NCBI GenBank assembly: GCA_963762615.1
Contig: CAVXLG010000003.1
Coordinates: forward strand, 558,001 to 622,000
Origin: PALSA-505 sp963762615
Lineage (GTDB): Bacteria; Actinomycetota; Actinomycetes; Streptosporangiales; Streptosporangiaceae
DNA: 64,000 bases
Direction: 5' to 3'
Position 1 is the stretch's first letter. Every line of letters begins with the position of its first letter. Below the pieces are notes generated by a model. It saw only the letters and a program-made list of their open reading frames with translations, searched no databases and was not told where the DNA came from. Shown piece after piece: positions 24,674-32,994 of the stretch. Made by a program: the position numbers and the translations under genes.

Positions 24674-25539
24674 CCGAGGAAGCCAGGGTCGAAGTGCCAG
24701 GGGAGCCCGAGTTCCGGGTGTCCGCTGAGTTCGAGATCACCGAGACCGCCGAGGTCACGGCGATCCGGTCATCGCACGCGGTCGAGGACCGGGCACGGGC
24801 CCGGGCGCTGTTCGAGCGGCTGGCCGGGCTGACCGCCGGCGACCCGGAACGGCTCAGGCTGCGCGGCGAGCTCGTCGAGCTGCACCTGCCGCTGGTGGAG
24901 TACCTGGCCAGGCGATTCCGCAATCGGGGCGAGTGGCTCGACGACCTCACCCAGGTGGCCACCATCGGGCTGATCAAGTCCATCGACCGGTTCGACCTCA
25001 GCAGGGGAGTGGAATTCTCCACCTACGCAACGCCGACAATCGTCGGCGAGATCAAGCGGCACTTCCGCGACAAGGGCTGGGCGGTCCGGGTACCGCGGCG
25101 ACTGCAGGAGCTGAAACTCGCGCTCACCAAGGCCATCGGGGACCTGGCGCAACGCGAGGGGCGCGCTCCGACCGTGGCCGAGCTGGCCGCGCATTTGCAG
25201 ATGAGCGACGAGGATGTGCTGGAAGGCCTGGAGTCCGCCAACGCCTACTCGACGGTATCGCTGGACGCCCCGGACTCCGGAGACGACGACGCGCCGGCCG
25301 TGGCCGAGTCACTGGGCATGCTGGACGACGCGCTGGAGGGCGTGGAGTACCGGGAGTCACTCAAGCCGCTGCTCGAGCGACTGCCGCCGCGGGAGAAGCG
25401 GATCTTGCTGCTGCGATTCTTCGGCAACATGACTCAGTCTCAGATAGCGGCCGAGCTGGGGATATCGCAGATGCACGTGTCCCGGCTGCTGGCCAGGACG
25501 CTGGCCCAGCTGCGCGAGGGCCTGACCGAGGACGAGTAA
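24670..25539 (+). CDS. SigB/SigF-family alternative sigma factor
   Basis: A 289-residue group 3 sigma factor with regions 2, 3 and 4. Region 2: EWLDDLTQVATIGLIKSIDRF and VEFSTYATPTIVGEIKRHFR; end of region 2 and region 3: GWAVRVPRRLQELK and APTVAELAAHLQMSDEDV; region 4 helix-turn-helix: TQSQIAAELGISQMHVSRLL. This is the stress/development sigma class (SigF of mycobacteria and streptomycetes). GTG 24670 overlaps the stop of the RsbW-like gene, the standard anti-sigma/sigma pairing. The first 60 residues are an acidic extension rich in Glu and Val. Target promoters are not known; the lipid kinase and WhiB genes downstream have their own leaders. Confidence 0.94.
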   Translation: MTEEARVEVPGEPEFRVSAEFEITETAEVTAIRSSHAVEDRARARALFERLAGLTAGDPERLRLRGELVELHLPLVEYLARRFRNRGEWLDDLTQVATIGLIKSIDRFDLSRGVEFSTYATPTIVGEIKRHFRDKGWAVRVPRRLQELKLALTKAIGDLAQREGRAPTVAELAAHLQMSDEDVLEGLESANAYSTVSLDAPDSGDDDAPAVAESLGMLDDALEGVEYRESLKPLLERLPPREKRILLLRFFGNMTQSQIAAELGISQMHVSRLLARTLAQLREGLTEDE

Positions 25540-25578
25540 CCCCGGTCGGCCCTGGCCGGGGTGGGTTCATCCGGCGAG

Positions 25579-26130
25579 CTAGCGACCCTTGGGTGAGCTA
25601 GCCGACCCGGGCCTGTCCTGGCGGCCGGACGGCGTCGGCCGGGCGGACGGCGCTGGCCGGGCGGACGGCGCTGGCCGGGCGGACGGCGCTGCCGCGGACG
25701 GCGCTGGCCGGGCGGACGGCGCTGGCCGGGCGGACGGCGCTAGCCGGGCGGACGGTGCGCGGTCGAATGCGTGCAGGCTCGGCGGCAGCAGCAGCGCGAC
25801 GAACACCGCGATGGCAAGCACCACGGCGGGCGCCCCCCACTCCACCCGGCCCCCTTGCAGCAGGTAGATGCCCACGATGAGGGTGAACAACTGGCTGAGC
25901 AGGGCCGGAGTCCTGCTCCACGGCCGCGCCCGGGCGAGGCCCACGGCGATCACCGCGAGGGCCGCCGCGGTGCAGAACCCGATCACCGTGAGCGCGATGC
26001 CGCTGTCGAACTGGTAGGACCTGCCTGTGGCGGTGTCGATGGCCGACAGTACGGACGCGATGAACACACCGGCCGCCTCGGCCGCCTGCGCCCCGGCCGC
26101 GCCGAGCAGAACGACGGGACGATCCTGCAT
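25579..26130 (-). CDS. Four-helix membrane protein with PSARPA repeats
   Basis: The 183-residue protein has about four predicted transmembrane segments in its first 115 residues (around GVFIASVLSAI, IALTVIGFCTAAALAVIAV, LLSQLFTLIVGIYLLQG and APAVVLAIAVFVALLLP), then a basic C-terminal tail of PSARPA-type six-residue repeats. Similar small membrane proteins lie beside the WhiB/lipid-kinase genes in other actinobacteria, but I know of no function. The ATG at 26130 is 36 bp from the divergent lipid kinase start. It points toward the sigma factor gene, ending 39 bp from it. Confidence 0.75.
   Translation of the reverse strand: MQDRPVVLLGAAGAQAAEAAGVFIASVLSAIDTATGRSYQFDSGIALTVIGFCTAAALAVIAVGLARARPWSRTPALLSQLFTLIVGIYLLQGGRVEWGAPAVVLAIAVFVALLLPPSLHAFDRAPSARLAPSARPAPSARPAPSAAAPSARPAPSARPAPSARPTPSGRQDRPGSASSPKGR
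25621..25757. repeat. In-frame 18-bp tandem repeat (PSARPA tail)
   Basis: Seven or so copies of an 18-bp unit with the core GGGCGGACGGCGCTGGCC, one shortened copy at about 25688-25700. On the minus strand each encodes Pro-Ser-Ala-Arg-Pro-Ala. Confidence 0.9.
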
Positions 26131-26166
26131 GCTTCACCTCTCTCCCGGGATGGCTACCCTGAGGCC

Positions 26167-27114
26167 GTGCGCGCGCTGCTGATCGTTAACCCCCATGCCA
26201 CCTCCACGACTCCGCTTCGCCGGGACGTGATCGTGCGGGCACTGGCGTCCGAGATCGACCTGGAGGTCGTGGAAACACGCTACCGGGGGCACGCGGTCAC
26301 GCTGGCGGCGGGAGCGGTAAACCAGGGCCATGACCTGGTGATCACGCTCGGCGGGGACGGCACCGTGCACGAGGCGGTCAACGGCCTGGTCCGCCCGCCG
26401 CAGGGACGGCAAGCCCCCGCCGCGGCCGGCGAACTGCCGGCGCTAGCCCCGATTCCCGGCGGGAATGCGAACGTGTTCACCCGGGCGCTCGGACTGCCCG
26501 CGGATCCGGTCGACGCGACCGGTCACATCCTGGCGGCTATCTGCGCCGGGCGGACCCGCAGCATCGGGCTCGGGCTGGCGGGCGAGGAGTATTTCACCTG
26601 CAGTGCCGGGCTGGGGATAGACGCGGAGGTGGTGCGGGCCATGGAAGGCCTGCGCGCCAACGGCAGGAAAGCCTCGGACTCGCTTTACTTGTGGATTACC
26701 TTCCGGCAGTACTACGCCGTCACCGACCGGCGGCATCCCGCGCTGATCCTGGAACGCGACGGTCATCCCCCGGTCGAGCGTGTCTTTGTCGGCGTGGTCT
26801 CCAATACCTCACCGTGGACTTACCTGGGCAGCCGTCCGGTCAACCTGAGCCCGATGGCGGGCTTTGACTCCGGGCTTGACGTGTTCGCGCTGCGCAGGCT
26901 TCGGACCGTTTCCACGCTGAACGTGATCCGCCAGATGCTGTCCGAGAGAAATGGCCCGCCGAACGGGCGCCACGTACTGAGCCTGCACGACGAGCCTGAG
27001 CTCACTCTCCGTTCCGAACGCCCGATAGCCCTGCAGGTGGACGGAGAGTACATGGGCGAGCACGAGTGCGTGGTATTCCGTTCGGTGCCGCGAGCGCTGC
27101 GGGTCACAGCCTGA
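26167..27114 (+). CDS. Diacylglycerol kinase-family lipid kinase
   Basis: A 315-residue lipid kinase of the DagK/YegS/BmrU family. ALLIVNPHATSTT is the N-terminal strand-loop, LVITLGGDGTVHEAVNGLV the ATP-binding GGDGT motif (around residue 60), PIPGGNANVFTRALGLP the second nucleotide-site motif, and CSAGLGIDAEVV follows. Such enzymes phosphorylate diacylglycerol or related lipids at the membrane; in mycobacteria a member contributes to phosphatidylinositol mannoside synthesis, but the substrate here is not known. GTG 26167 begins the homology directly (VRALLIVNP) after GAGG. The gene lies between the divergent membrane protein and the whiB leader. Confidence 0.9.
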   Translation: MRALLIVNPHATSTTPLRRDVIVRALASEIDLEVVETRYRGHAVTLAAGAVNQGHDLVITLGGDGTVHEAVNGLVRPPQGRQAPAAAGELPALAPIPGGNANVFTRALGLPADPVDATGHILAAICAGRTRSIGLGLAGEEYFTCSAGLGIDAEVVRAMEGLRANGRKASDSLYLWITFRQYYAVTDRRHPALILERDGHPPVERVFVGVVSNTSPWTYLGSRPVNLSPMAGFDSGLDVFALRRLRTVSTLNVIRQMLSERNGPPNGRHVLSLHDEPELTLRSERPIALQVDGEYMGEHECVVFRSVPRALRVTA

Positions 27115-27132
27115 GAGCGTGACCATCGCGTA

Positions 27133-27203
27133 GTCACAATGTGACGTATCTGACACCGAATTCGGCCCGAACCTTGACTGAATCTCTTGCGCCTGGCTAC
27201 GCC
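27133..27203 (+). promoter_or_regulatory. CRP-like site and promoter for whiB
   Basis: TGTGA-CGTATC-TGACA (27140-27155) matches 9 of 10 positions of the CRP consensus TGTGA-N6-TCACA and overlaps a perfect 13-bp palindrome GTCACAATGTGAC (27133-27145). TTGACT at 27174-27179 could be the -35 box with a weak TACGCC -10 at 27198-27203. The CRP site would then be centred about 62 bp before the start point. Mycobacterial whiB1 is CRP-controlled; its use here is inferred. Confidence 0.5.
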
Positions 27204-27330
27204 GACTTGAAAGAGTAGAGACGATGCATCGCGAAATGCACGTGCCGCGCATCCCGGAGGGCGGGTTCCGGGGTAGCGACTCCAGGGTAACCGGGGTCGC
27301 AGCGGGGCATTAGCACCAACCGAGGTGTAT

Positions 27331-27358
27331 CAAGCCGGGAGCATGCAACCCCGGCTTG
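27331..27358 (+). promoter_or_regulatory. Leader hairpin upstream of whiB
   Basis: CAAGCCGGG (27331-27339) and CCCGGCTTG (27350-27358) are perfect complements around a 10-base loop, 83 bp before the whiB start. The 327-bp gap 27115-27441 holds no gene; if transcription starts near 27209, the hairpin lies in a 5' leader of about 230 bases and might affect whiB expression or message stability. Confidence 0.55.
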
Positions 27359-27441
27359 CGGCTTAGCTCGTGAATTCGTTCACAAAGACCGGAACGAGGC
27401 GGCGGGTCCCGATGACCCGCCGACGAAGAGGAGTGGACCAC

Positions 27442-27696
27442 ATGGACTGGCGCCACCACGCCGCCTGCCAGGACGTGGATCCTGAGCTGTTCTTCCCCAT
27501 AGGTAACACCGGTCCCGCGCTGCTCCAGATTGACGAGGCCAAGCAGGTGTGCCGGCGCTGCCCGGTGATGGAATCTTGCCTGCAGTGGGCGATTGAGAGC
27601 GGCCAGGACGCCGGCGTCTGGGGCGGGATGAGCGAGGACGAGCGTCGCGCGCTCAAGCGCCGTACCAGCAGGATCCGGGCTCGCGCTCACGTCTGA
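27442..27696 (+). CDS. whiB1: WhiB-family iron-sulfur regulator (WhiB1/WblE type)
   Basis: An 84-residue Wbl protein. Cys9, Cys37, Cys40 and Cys46 (HHAACQD, VCRRCPVMESC) ligate the [4Fe-4S] cluster; GVWGGMSEDERRALKRR is the family GVWGG turn and basic C-terminal tail. Proteins of this class bind region 4 of the primary sigma factor and respond to nitric oxide. ATG 27442 follows GAGGAG at about nine bases; the frame is open to 27370 but homology starts at MDWRHHAACQD. It is convergent with pdtaS, the stops being four bases apart, exactly the WhiB1-PdtaS neighbourhood of M. tuberculosis, which is why I use the WhiB1 name. Confidence 0.95.
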   Translation: MDWRHHAACQDVDPELFFPIGNTGPALLQIDEAKQVCRRCPVMESCLQWAIESGQDAGVWGGMSEDERRALKRRTSRIRARAHV

Positions 27697-27700
27697 GCAG

Positions 27701-29366
27701 TTAGCCCGCACGCGCACCGGGATCCGCGCCGCCAACAGGCGGCTCTGACGGTGCGGCTGTCTCCACGGGCAAGTTGACCACGACCAGGGTGCCGCCGGCC
27801 GCGCGGCCGGTGATCTCCAGGCTCCCGCCGAGCTCCGAGACCACGAGCGTGCGGACGATCTGCAGGCCGAGGCTGGCCGCCGAGCTCAGGTCGAAACCCT
27901 CGGGCAGCCCAGCGCCGCTGTCGGCGACCATCACCGTGAGCTTGCCCGCGCGGCGTCGTGCCGTCACCTCAAGGCTCGCCATCCGCCCATCGGCCCGATC
28001 AGGGAAGCCGCCGGCCCCATCGGGGGAACTGCCAGCGCTGATCAGGGGAGCCGCCAGCCTGATCAGGGGAGCCGTCGGCCCAATCGAAGGAACCGCCGGC
28101 CCGATCAGCGGAGCCCGGCAGACTGGAACCGTCGGCCGACCCGAGACCGTGCTGGAGGGCGTTCTGCAGCAGCTCGGTCAGGACCATCGCCAGCGGCGTC
28201 GCCACCGCGGCAGGCAGCATGCCGAACGTGCCGTTGAGCCGCGGCGTGATGCCGAGCTCAGGCGCGGACACCTCGACCGCCATCGTCGCGACACGCGCAG
28301 CGACGTCGTCGAAGTCAACCACCTCGTCGGGGGTAAGCGAGAGCGTCTCGTGCACGACCGCGATCGAGCCCACCCGGCGCACCGCCTCCTCGAGCGCCGA
28401 CCTGGCCTCCGGCTCGGACAGCCTGCGCGCCTGCAGCCGCAGCAGCGCGGCCACGGTCTGCAGGTTGTTCTTCACCCGATGGTGGATCTCCTTGATGGTC
28501 GCGTCCTTGGACAGCAGCTCGCGTTCGCGGCGGCGCAGCTCGGTCACGTCCCGCACCAGGATGAGCGCACCAGTGCGGGAGCCGCCGACGACCAGCGGGA
28601 TGGCGCGCAGCTGCACGACCGACCCGTTCGCTTCCACCTCGGTCTCCCGCGGGCGGCGGCCGCTGGCGACGACCATGAGCGAGTCGTCCATCGGCTCGCC
28701 GGGCGAGCACAGCCGCGCCGTCACCGGGCCGAGGTCGGCTCCCACCAGGTCGGCGGTCAGGCCGAGGCGCCGGTATGCGGACAGTGCGTTCGGGCTGGCG
28801 TAGGTCACCCGTCCCACGCGGCCGAGCCGGAGCAGGCCGTCGCCGACCCGCGGCGACCTGACCAGGATGGGCTCCTCGCCGGGAAACGGGAAGGTTCCCT
28901 CGGCCACCATCCTGGCCAGGTCATCCGCGCCGCGCAGGTAGGTCAGCTCGAGCCTGCTGGGGGTGCGGGCGGAGTTCAGGTTGGTGTTCCGCTCGATCAC
29001 CGCGATGACCTGGCCGCCGCGGGTGACCGGGATGGTCTCCGCGCGCACCGGCACGCCGCTGGTCCAGTCCGGGTCGCCTTCTCGGCAGATCCGCCGCTGG
29101 GCGATGGCTGCGTCAAGCAGCGGCCGCTGCCCCGTCCTGATCCGGAGCCCGACCACGTCGTCATGGACCGCCGTCGGCCCGGTAGTGGGCCGCATCTGAG
29201 CGATCGCCAGCCAGCCGTTGCCGTCCCTGACCGGCGCCCACAGGATCAGGTCGGCGAACGACAGGTCGGCGATCAGCTGCCAGTCGGACACCAGGGCGTG
29301 CAGCCACTCCACATCGCTCACGGTGAGCAGGGTGTGGCGGCTGGCCAGGTCGGAGAGGGAGGGCAC
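27701..29366 (-). CDS. pdtaS: PdtaS-type sensor histidine kinase, frameshifted in a repeat
   Basis: Soluble two-component kinase of the HisKA_2 family that signals to an RNA-binding ANTAR regulator (PdtaR). From GTG 29366: GAF domain (residues about 5-135), PAS domain (about 150-280), phosphoacceptor box DATIKEIHHRVKNNLQTVAA, and HATPase domain with N-box LTELLQNALQHGL. The rest of the ATPase domain (VMVADSGAGLPEGF, SLGLQIVRTL, GGTLVVVNLPV) is in another frame. The break is one extra base at about 28036-28038: the repeat reads CAGGCTGGC in one unit and CAGCGCTGGC in the next. The break lies in a repetitive Gly/Ser/Asp insert of about 50 residues between N-box and G1 box, absent from the mycobacterial protein. 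Confidence 0.88.
28000..28120. repeat. In-frame repeat inside the pdtaS ATPase domain
   Basis: Imperfect units of about 24-27 bp with the core TGATCAGGGGAGCCG (plus strand) encode Gly-Gly-Ser-Pro-Asp-Gln/Arg-Ala blocks. The single-base frameshift of pdtaS falls inside it. Confidence 0.8.
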
Positions 29367-29854
29367 GCCGTCATCATCCCACCCAGTGCGGCCTGGTCCC
29401 GCCGTGCGGCCAGCCCATGCCAAGCTCAGCCGTGCCCGCCCGGCCTGGCAGGATGCGCGCATGCGCGACGCTCGCCACCCGCCGCTGATGCCGCACCAGG
29501 CGGCCACGGCCCGCGTGCCCCCGGCCTGTACTGTGCGGCCCCCGGCCTGTACTGCGCGGCCCCCTTGCTATGCGGCTCGTGCTGCGCGGCCCCCGGCCTG
29601 TGCTGCGCGGCTCCCCGGCCCGGGTCCAGCGATCCTGGGCGGGCCGGAGGCAGCCGCCGCGGCGCGGCGGACGGTCGCCCGGTATGGAGCGCCGCCCGGA
29701 TGCTCCCGCCGGCTTCCGGTTCCGGCGGGGGTTTCTTGCCTGCGGCCGGCCCACCGTGCCACCCTGACCGAACGCGACTTCGCCGCGATGCCGCGGACGC
29801 GGCCGCGGTACGACACCATGTCCGGACGCATGCGCAGGTCCTAAGGAGTACCCC
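29367..29854. other. Intergenic region with 20-21-bp tandem repeats, pdtaS / dasR
   Basis: No convincing gene in these 488 bp; the open frames are Pro/Ala/Arg-rich shadows. Positions 29517-29616 hold four to five imperfect copies of a 20-21-bp unit with the core CCCCGGCCTGTACTGCGCGG. The last 35 bp before dasR end in AAGGAG, the dasR ribosome binding site. Confidence 0.7.
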
Positions 29855-30634
29855 GTGACCGCCTCCCCGGTTATACCGCAGGCCGGCGACCTGCCGCCGG
29901 AAGAGCCGGGACGCCCGCTACCGAAGTACTACACGGTGAAGCAGCGACTGCTCGAGCTGACCGGCGCGATGGGCCCGGGCTCCGCGGTCCCTCCTGAGCG
30001 AGAGCTCGCACGGCAGTACGGGACCTCGCGGACCACCGTCCGGCAAGCGCTGTCCGAGCTGGTCATCGAGGGCCGCCTGCTGCGCATCCAGGGCCGGGGA
30101 ACGTTCGTTGCCAAGCCCAAGGTCGCTCAGGTACTCGAACTCGCCAGCTATACCGAGGGAATGCGGGCGCACGGCCTGCACCCACGGACGACCATCCTCG
30201 AGATCGGCTACGTCACGGCGGACGAGCACATGGCCGGCATGCTCGGCATCAAGACAGGCGGCCGGGCGGTCCGGGTGCACCGGCTCAGGCTCGCCGACGC
30301 GGAGCCGATGTCCATCGACACCTCGCACCTGCCCGCGCGTCGATTCCCCGGGCTACGCCGGCAGTTGGGCCGCCACCGGTCACTGTACGAGACGCTGACC
30401 GCGCACTACGGCGTGCAGCTCGCCGAGGCCGAGGAGACGATCGAGACCGTGCTGGCCGGCCCCGAGGACGGCCGGCTGCTCGGCGTGGACGTGGGCCTGC
30501 CGCTGCTGCTTTTGTCCCGGCACGCCTTTGACATCGACGGCAAGCCGGTCGAGTGGGCCCAGTCCTGGTACCGCGGCGACAGGTACAAGTTCGTGACCCG
30601 GCTGCGCCGCCCAGCCGGGGAGCCACCCCAGTAA
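29855..30634 (+). CDS. dasR: DasR-type GntR/HutC regulator
   Basis: A 259-residue GntR-family regulator matching Streptomyces DasR along its length: PKYYTVKQRLLELT, the winged helix VPPERELARQYGTSRTTVRQ with LVIEGRLLRIQGRGTFVAKPK, then the UTRA effector domain (YTEGMRAHGL, EPMSIDTSHLPARRFPGLRR, LAEAEETIETVLAGPEDG, WYRGDRYKFV). DasR senses amino-sugar phosphates derived from N-acetylglucosamine and represses chitin/GlcNAc uptake and antibiotic genes at dre sites. GTG 29855 follows AAGGAG at six bases. It stands alone here; one strong dre-like palindrome is at 6339-6360. DasR versus a near paralogue cannot be separated fully, but similarity is high. Confidence 0.88.
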   Translation: MTASPVIPQAGDLPPEEPGRPLPKYYTVKQRLLELTGAMGPGSAVPPERELARQYGTSRTTVRQALSELVIEGRLLRIQGRGTFVAKPKVAQVLELASYTEGMRAHGLHPRTTILEIGYVTADEHMAGMLGIKTGGRAVRVHRLRLADAEPMSIDTSHLPARRFPGLRRQLGRHRSLYETLTAHYGVQLAEAEETIETVLAGPEDGRLLGVDVGLPLLLLSRHAFDIDGKPVEWAQSWYRGDRYKFVTRLRRPAGEPPQ

Positions 30635-30795
30635 ACGCCCGGTCATCGAGGGGCACCGGCACCGTGGCGGGCAACACGACGCTCGCCGTTGCGGTCGTCG
30701 CCGTGGCCCGTGACCACGGTGGTGAGTTCCACGGCGATGAGTTCCAGGCGGGTCGACGAAGCGGGCAGATGCAACAAATTCGTTCCGCCATTTTC

Positions 30796-30834
30796 TCGAA
30801 ACTACGTTCGATCGTCGACTGCGTTCGATAAAAT
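30796..30834 (+). promoter_or_regulatory. SOS (LexA) box overlapping the promoter of the HNH nuclease gene
   Basis: TCGAAACTACGTTCGA (30796-30811) matches 11 of 12 fixed positions of the actinobacterial LexA box TCGAAC-N4-GTTCGA. Its right half GTTCGA also sits at the -35 position, 17 bp before TAAAAT (30829-30834). The region is markedly AT-rich for this genome. LexA control is inferred; several members of the M. tuberculosis 13E12 (DUF222/HNH) family are known LexA targets. Confidence 0.65.
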
Positions 30835-30885
30835 AATTGAATACGGCCAAGCACATGGACGGCGGTTGCCAGGGAGGTGAGCCAC

Positions 30886-32994
30886 ATGCCTGACGGCCCT
30901 GCGGCTTCCCCCGGCACCCCGGACGAGATCGCCGGGCTAGAAGCGACCGTGGCCGACGAGATCGCGGCGGGGGTATTCGGCCCGCCGCCCGATGAGCTTG
31001 CCGACCTGCTTCCGGATCCGGACTGCGGTCCACCAGTGGGGGCGGACGCCTGGCTGGGAGAGCTGGCCTCGCCAGTCAGGGACGCGGTCCTCTGTGCAGG
31101 GCCGGCTGCGCACGCGGGCGCATACGGCGAAGACCAGGAGCCGGTCCCGGCCGGCGTCATCAGTCACGACGGCCAGGGCCCCGGCGGACCCGGGTTCGGG
31201 TCGGGAACGACCCTGGATGCCCTGCCGCCGGGGCCGGTGCTGGCAGCCGCGCTGGACGATGCCTGGAACGCAGGGCTAGCGCGACTGACCGATGATGAGC
31301 TGGCTGGGGTCATGCTGGCCTGGCGACGGTGTGAATCCCGGGCCGCGGCCGGCCTGCTCGCCGCGGCAGGCGAGCTCTCCCGCCGCCGGATGGCCAGCGG
31401 CGACCAGCAGGTGATCGAGCACGTCGATGATGAGCTGGCCGTGCTGCTGACTCTGACCGGCCGTGCGGCCGGCCGGCTGCTGGAGTTCGCCGACAGTATG
31501 GCGCGGTTGCCGGCCACCATGGCCGCGCTTGGCCGCGGGCAGATCGACCGGCCCAGGGCCGATGTCATCGCCTACGAGACCGGACTGCTCGATGACACGC
31601 TCACCGCGGCCGTGGAGCAGCTAGTGATTGAGGATGCCCCGTCGCTGACCACCGGCGGGCTGCAGGCCCGGCTGCACCGGGCGGTGCTGGCCGCCGACCC
31701 CGACGCCGCCAGGCGCCGGGCGGAGAAGGCGGCCAAGGACGCCCGGGTAGAGCTGATCAATGAGCGATCAGGCACCGCGGGGCTGGCCGGGCGAGACCTA
31801 CCGGTACCGGCCGCGCTGGCGGCCGATCAGCGGATAGACGCAACGGCGCGAGCGCTAAAGGCGGCCGGGGCCGTGGCGACTCTGGCTCAACTGCGGGCCG
31901 CCGTGTTTCTCGGCCTGCTCACCGGCCACGATCCGCTCAGCTTTCTGCCTGACTCCCAGCAGCCCGGATCCGGTCCCGATCGTGAGCCGGGCACGCCCGA
32001 GCCGGGACGGACCAGGCCGGGACCAGGCACCACGCCCGGACCATACCGCGCCCCCGGGCCAGATACCGCACCGGCTTCAGGCGCCACGCCTGGACCATGC
32101 TGCGCGCCCGCGCCAAACACCGCACCGGCTTCAAGCACCACCCCCGAACCATTCTGCGCGCCCACTCTAAATGCCACACCGGCTTCAAGCACCACGCTCG
32201 CTCCGTGCTGCACACCGGAATCAGACACCACACCGGCTTCAGGTACCACGCTCGAACCATTCTGCGCACCCGGGCCAGATGCCAGACCGGCTTCCAGCAC
32301 CGCCGCCGAGCCGGATACCCGGGGCGGCCCGCTGATACGGCGCGGGTCGGTCCACCTGACCATGCCGCTCGCCGCCTGGCTGGGCATCAGTCAGTCCCCC
32401 GGAGAGATCGCGGGGTTCGGGCCAGCCTCGGCCAGGACCTGCCGCGAGATCGCTGATCTGATCGCTGAGAACCCCGGCTCCCGCTGGTGCCTGACCCTCA
32501 CCGACGCGCGCGGACACGCGGTTGGACACGGGTGCGCACGCAGGCCACCGCCGGGTGAGACCCCGGGACCTGGGAGGCTCAGCTCACCGAGTAAGACTCC
32601 GGCACCCAACATGGCCGGATGCCCGGACCGGATCATCGCCTGGCTCACTGGGATGCGCACAGGTCCGGTGCAGGCTGGGACCTGTAGTCACGCCCGCGAA
32701 GTCACCGGTTACCGGATACCCGAGTCCCTGCATCACATCGTGAAGACCCGGCAGCGAACCTGCTCGGCCCCGTGCTGCGCCCGCCAGGCCGGACGCTGCG
32801 ATGACGACCATACCGTCCCCCATGACCAGGGCGGCCGCACCTGCGAATGCGACCTCGCACCGCTCTGCAGGAAACATCACCGGGCCAAACAGACTCAGGG
32901 CTGGCGCCTGATTCAGCCCTCTCCCGGCGTTCTGGTCTGGGAGCTGCCACACGGCCGGCGCTATATCGTGACCCCGGGCGTATATCCCATCTGA
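30886..32994 (+). CDS. DUF222 / HNH endonuclease (13E12 repeat family)
   Basis: Residues about 90-345 are the helical DUF222 domain (LARLTDDELAGVMLAWRR, AVLLTLTGRAAGRLLEFADS). The C-terminus has the HNH nuclease motif: a CxxxC pair (CSAPCC), DHTVPHDQGGRTC and CDLAPLCRKHHRAKQ. The residue usually Asn in CNLAPLC is Asp here, a variant of unknown consequence. Between them (about 365-485) are 18-residue Pro/Thr/Ala repeats ending in Cys-Ala-Pro. ATG 30886 follows GGGAGG at eight bases; a GTG at 30877 overlaps that site. An SOS box lies 75 bp upstream. The final residues and stop fall in the first unit of the 38-bp array. Function is not established; DNA-damage-related nuclease activity is inferred. 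Confidence 0.88.
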   Translation: MPDGPAASPGTPDEIAGLEATVADEIAAGVFGPPPDELADLLPDPDCGPPVGADAWLGELASPVRDAVLCAGPAAHAGAYGEDQEPVPAGVISHDGQGPGGPGFGSGTTLDALPPGPVLAAALDDAWNAGLARLTDDELAGVMLAWRRCESRAAAGLLAAAGELSRRRMASGDQQVIEHVDDELAVLLTLTGRAAGRLLEFADSMARLPATMAALGRGQIDRPRADVIAYETGLLDDTLTAAVEQLVIEDAPSLTTGGLQARLHRAVLAADPDAARRRAEKAAKDARVELINERSGTAGLAGRDLPVPAALAADQRIDATARALKAAGAVATLAQLRAAVFLGLLTGHDPLSFLPDSQQPGSGPDREPGTPEPGRTRPGPGTTPGPYRAPGPDTAPASGATPGPCCAPAPNTAPASSTTPEPFCAPTLNATPASSTTLAPCCTPESDTTPASGTTLEPFCAPGPDARPASSTAAEPDTRGGPLIRRGSVHLTMPLAAWLGISQSPGEIAGFGPASARTCREIADLIAENPGSRWCLTLTDARGHAVGHGCARRPPPGETPGPGRLSSPSKTPAPNMAGCPDRIIAWLTGMRTGPVQAGTCSHAREVTGYRIPESLHHIVKTRQRTCSAPCCARQAGRCDDDHTVPHDQGGRTCECDLAPLCRKHHRAKQTQGWRLIQPSPGVLVWELPHGRRYIVTPGVYPI
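32000..32310. repeat. In-frame 54-bp-scale repeats in the DUF222/HNH linker
   Basis: Five or six diverged units with ACCGGCTTCAAGCACCACG-like cores encode PxxxTAPASSTTPxPFCAP blocks separating the DUF222 and HNH parts. Confidence 0.8.

Noticed and set aside
29461..29844. Possible gene between pdtaS and dasR
   Set aside because: The frame consists mainly of translated 20-21-bp repeats with Pro/Ala/Cys/Arg bias and lacks a ribosome binding site or recognisable domain.
27774..29858. 694-codon plus-strand ORF opposite pdtaS, and similar long frames at 41767-44424, 47761-50034, 57047-59944 and 58594-61209
   Set aside because: They lie antisense to or upstream of clear genes, have Arg/Pro/Ala-skewed shadow composition and contain no family motifs; extreme GC content leaves non-coding frames open. 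In 41767-44424 only the last 335 codons (rsgA) are real.
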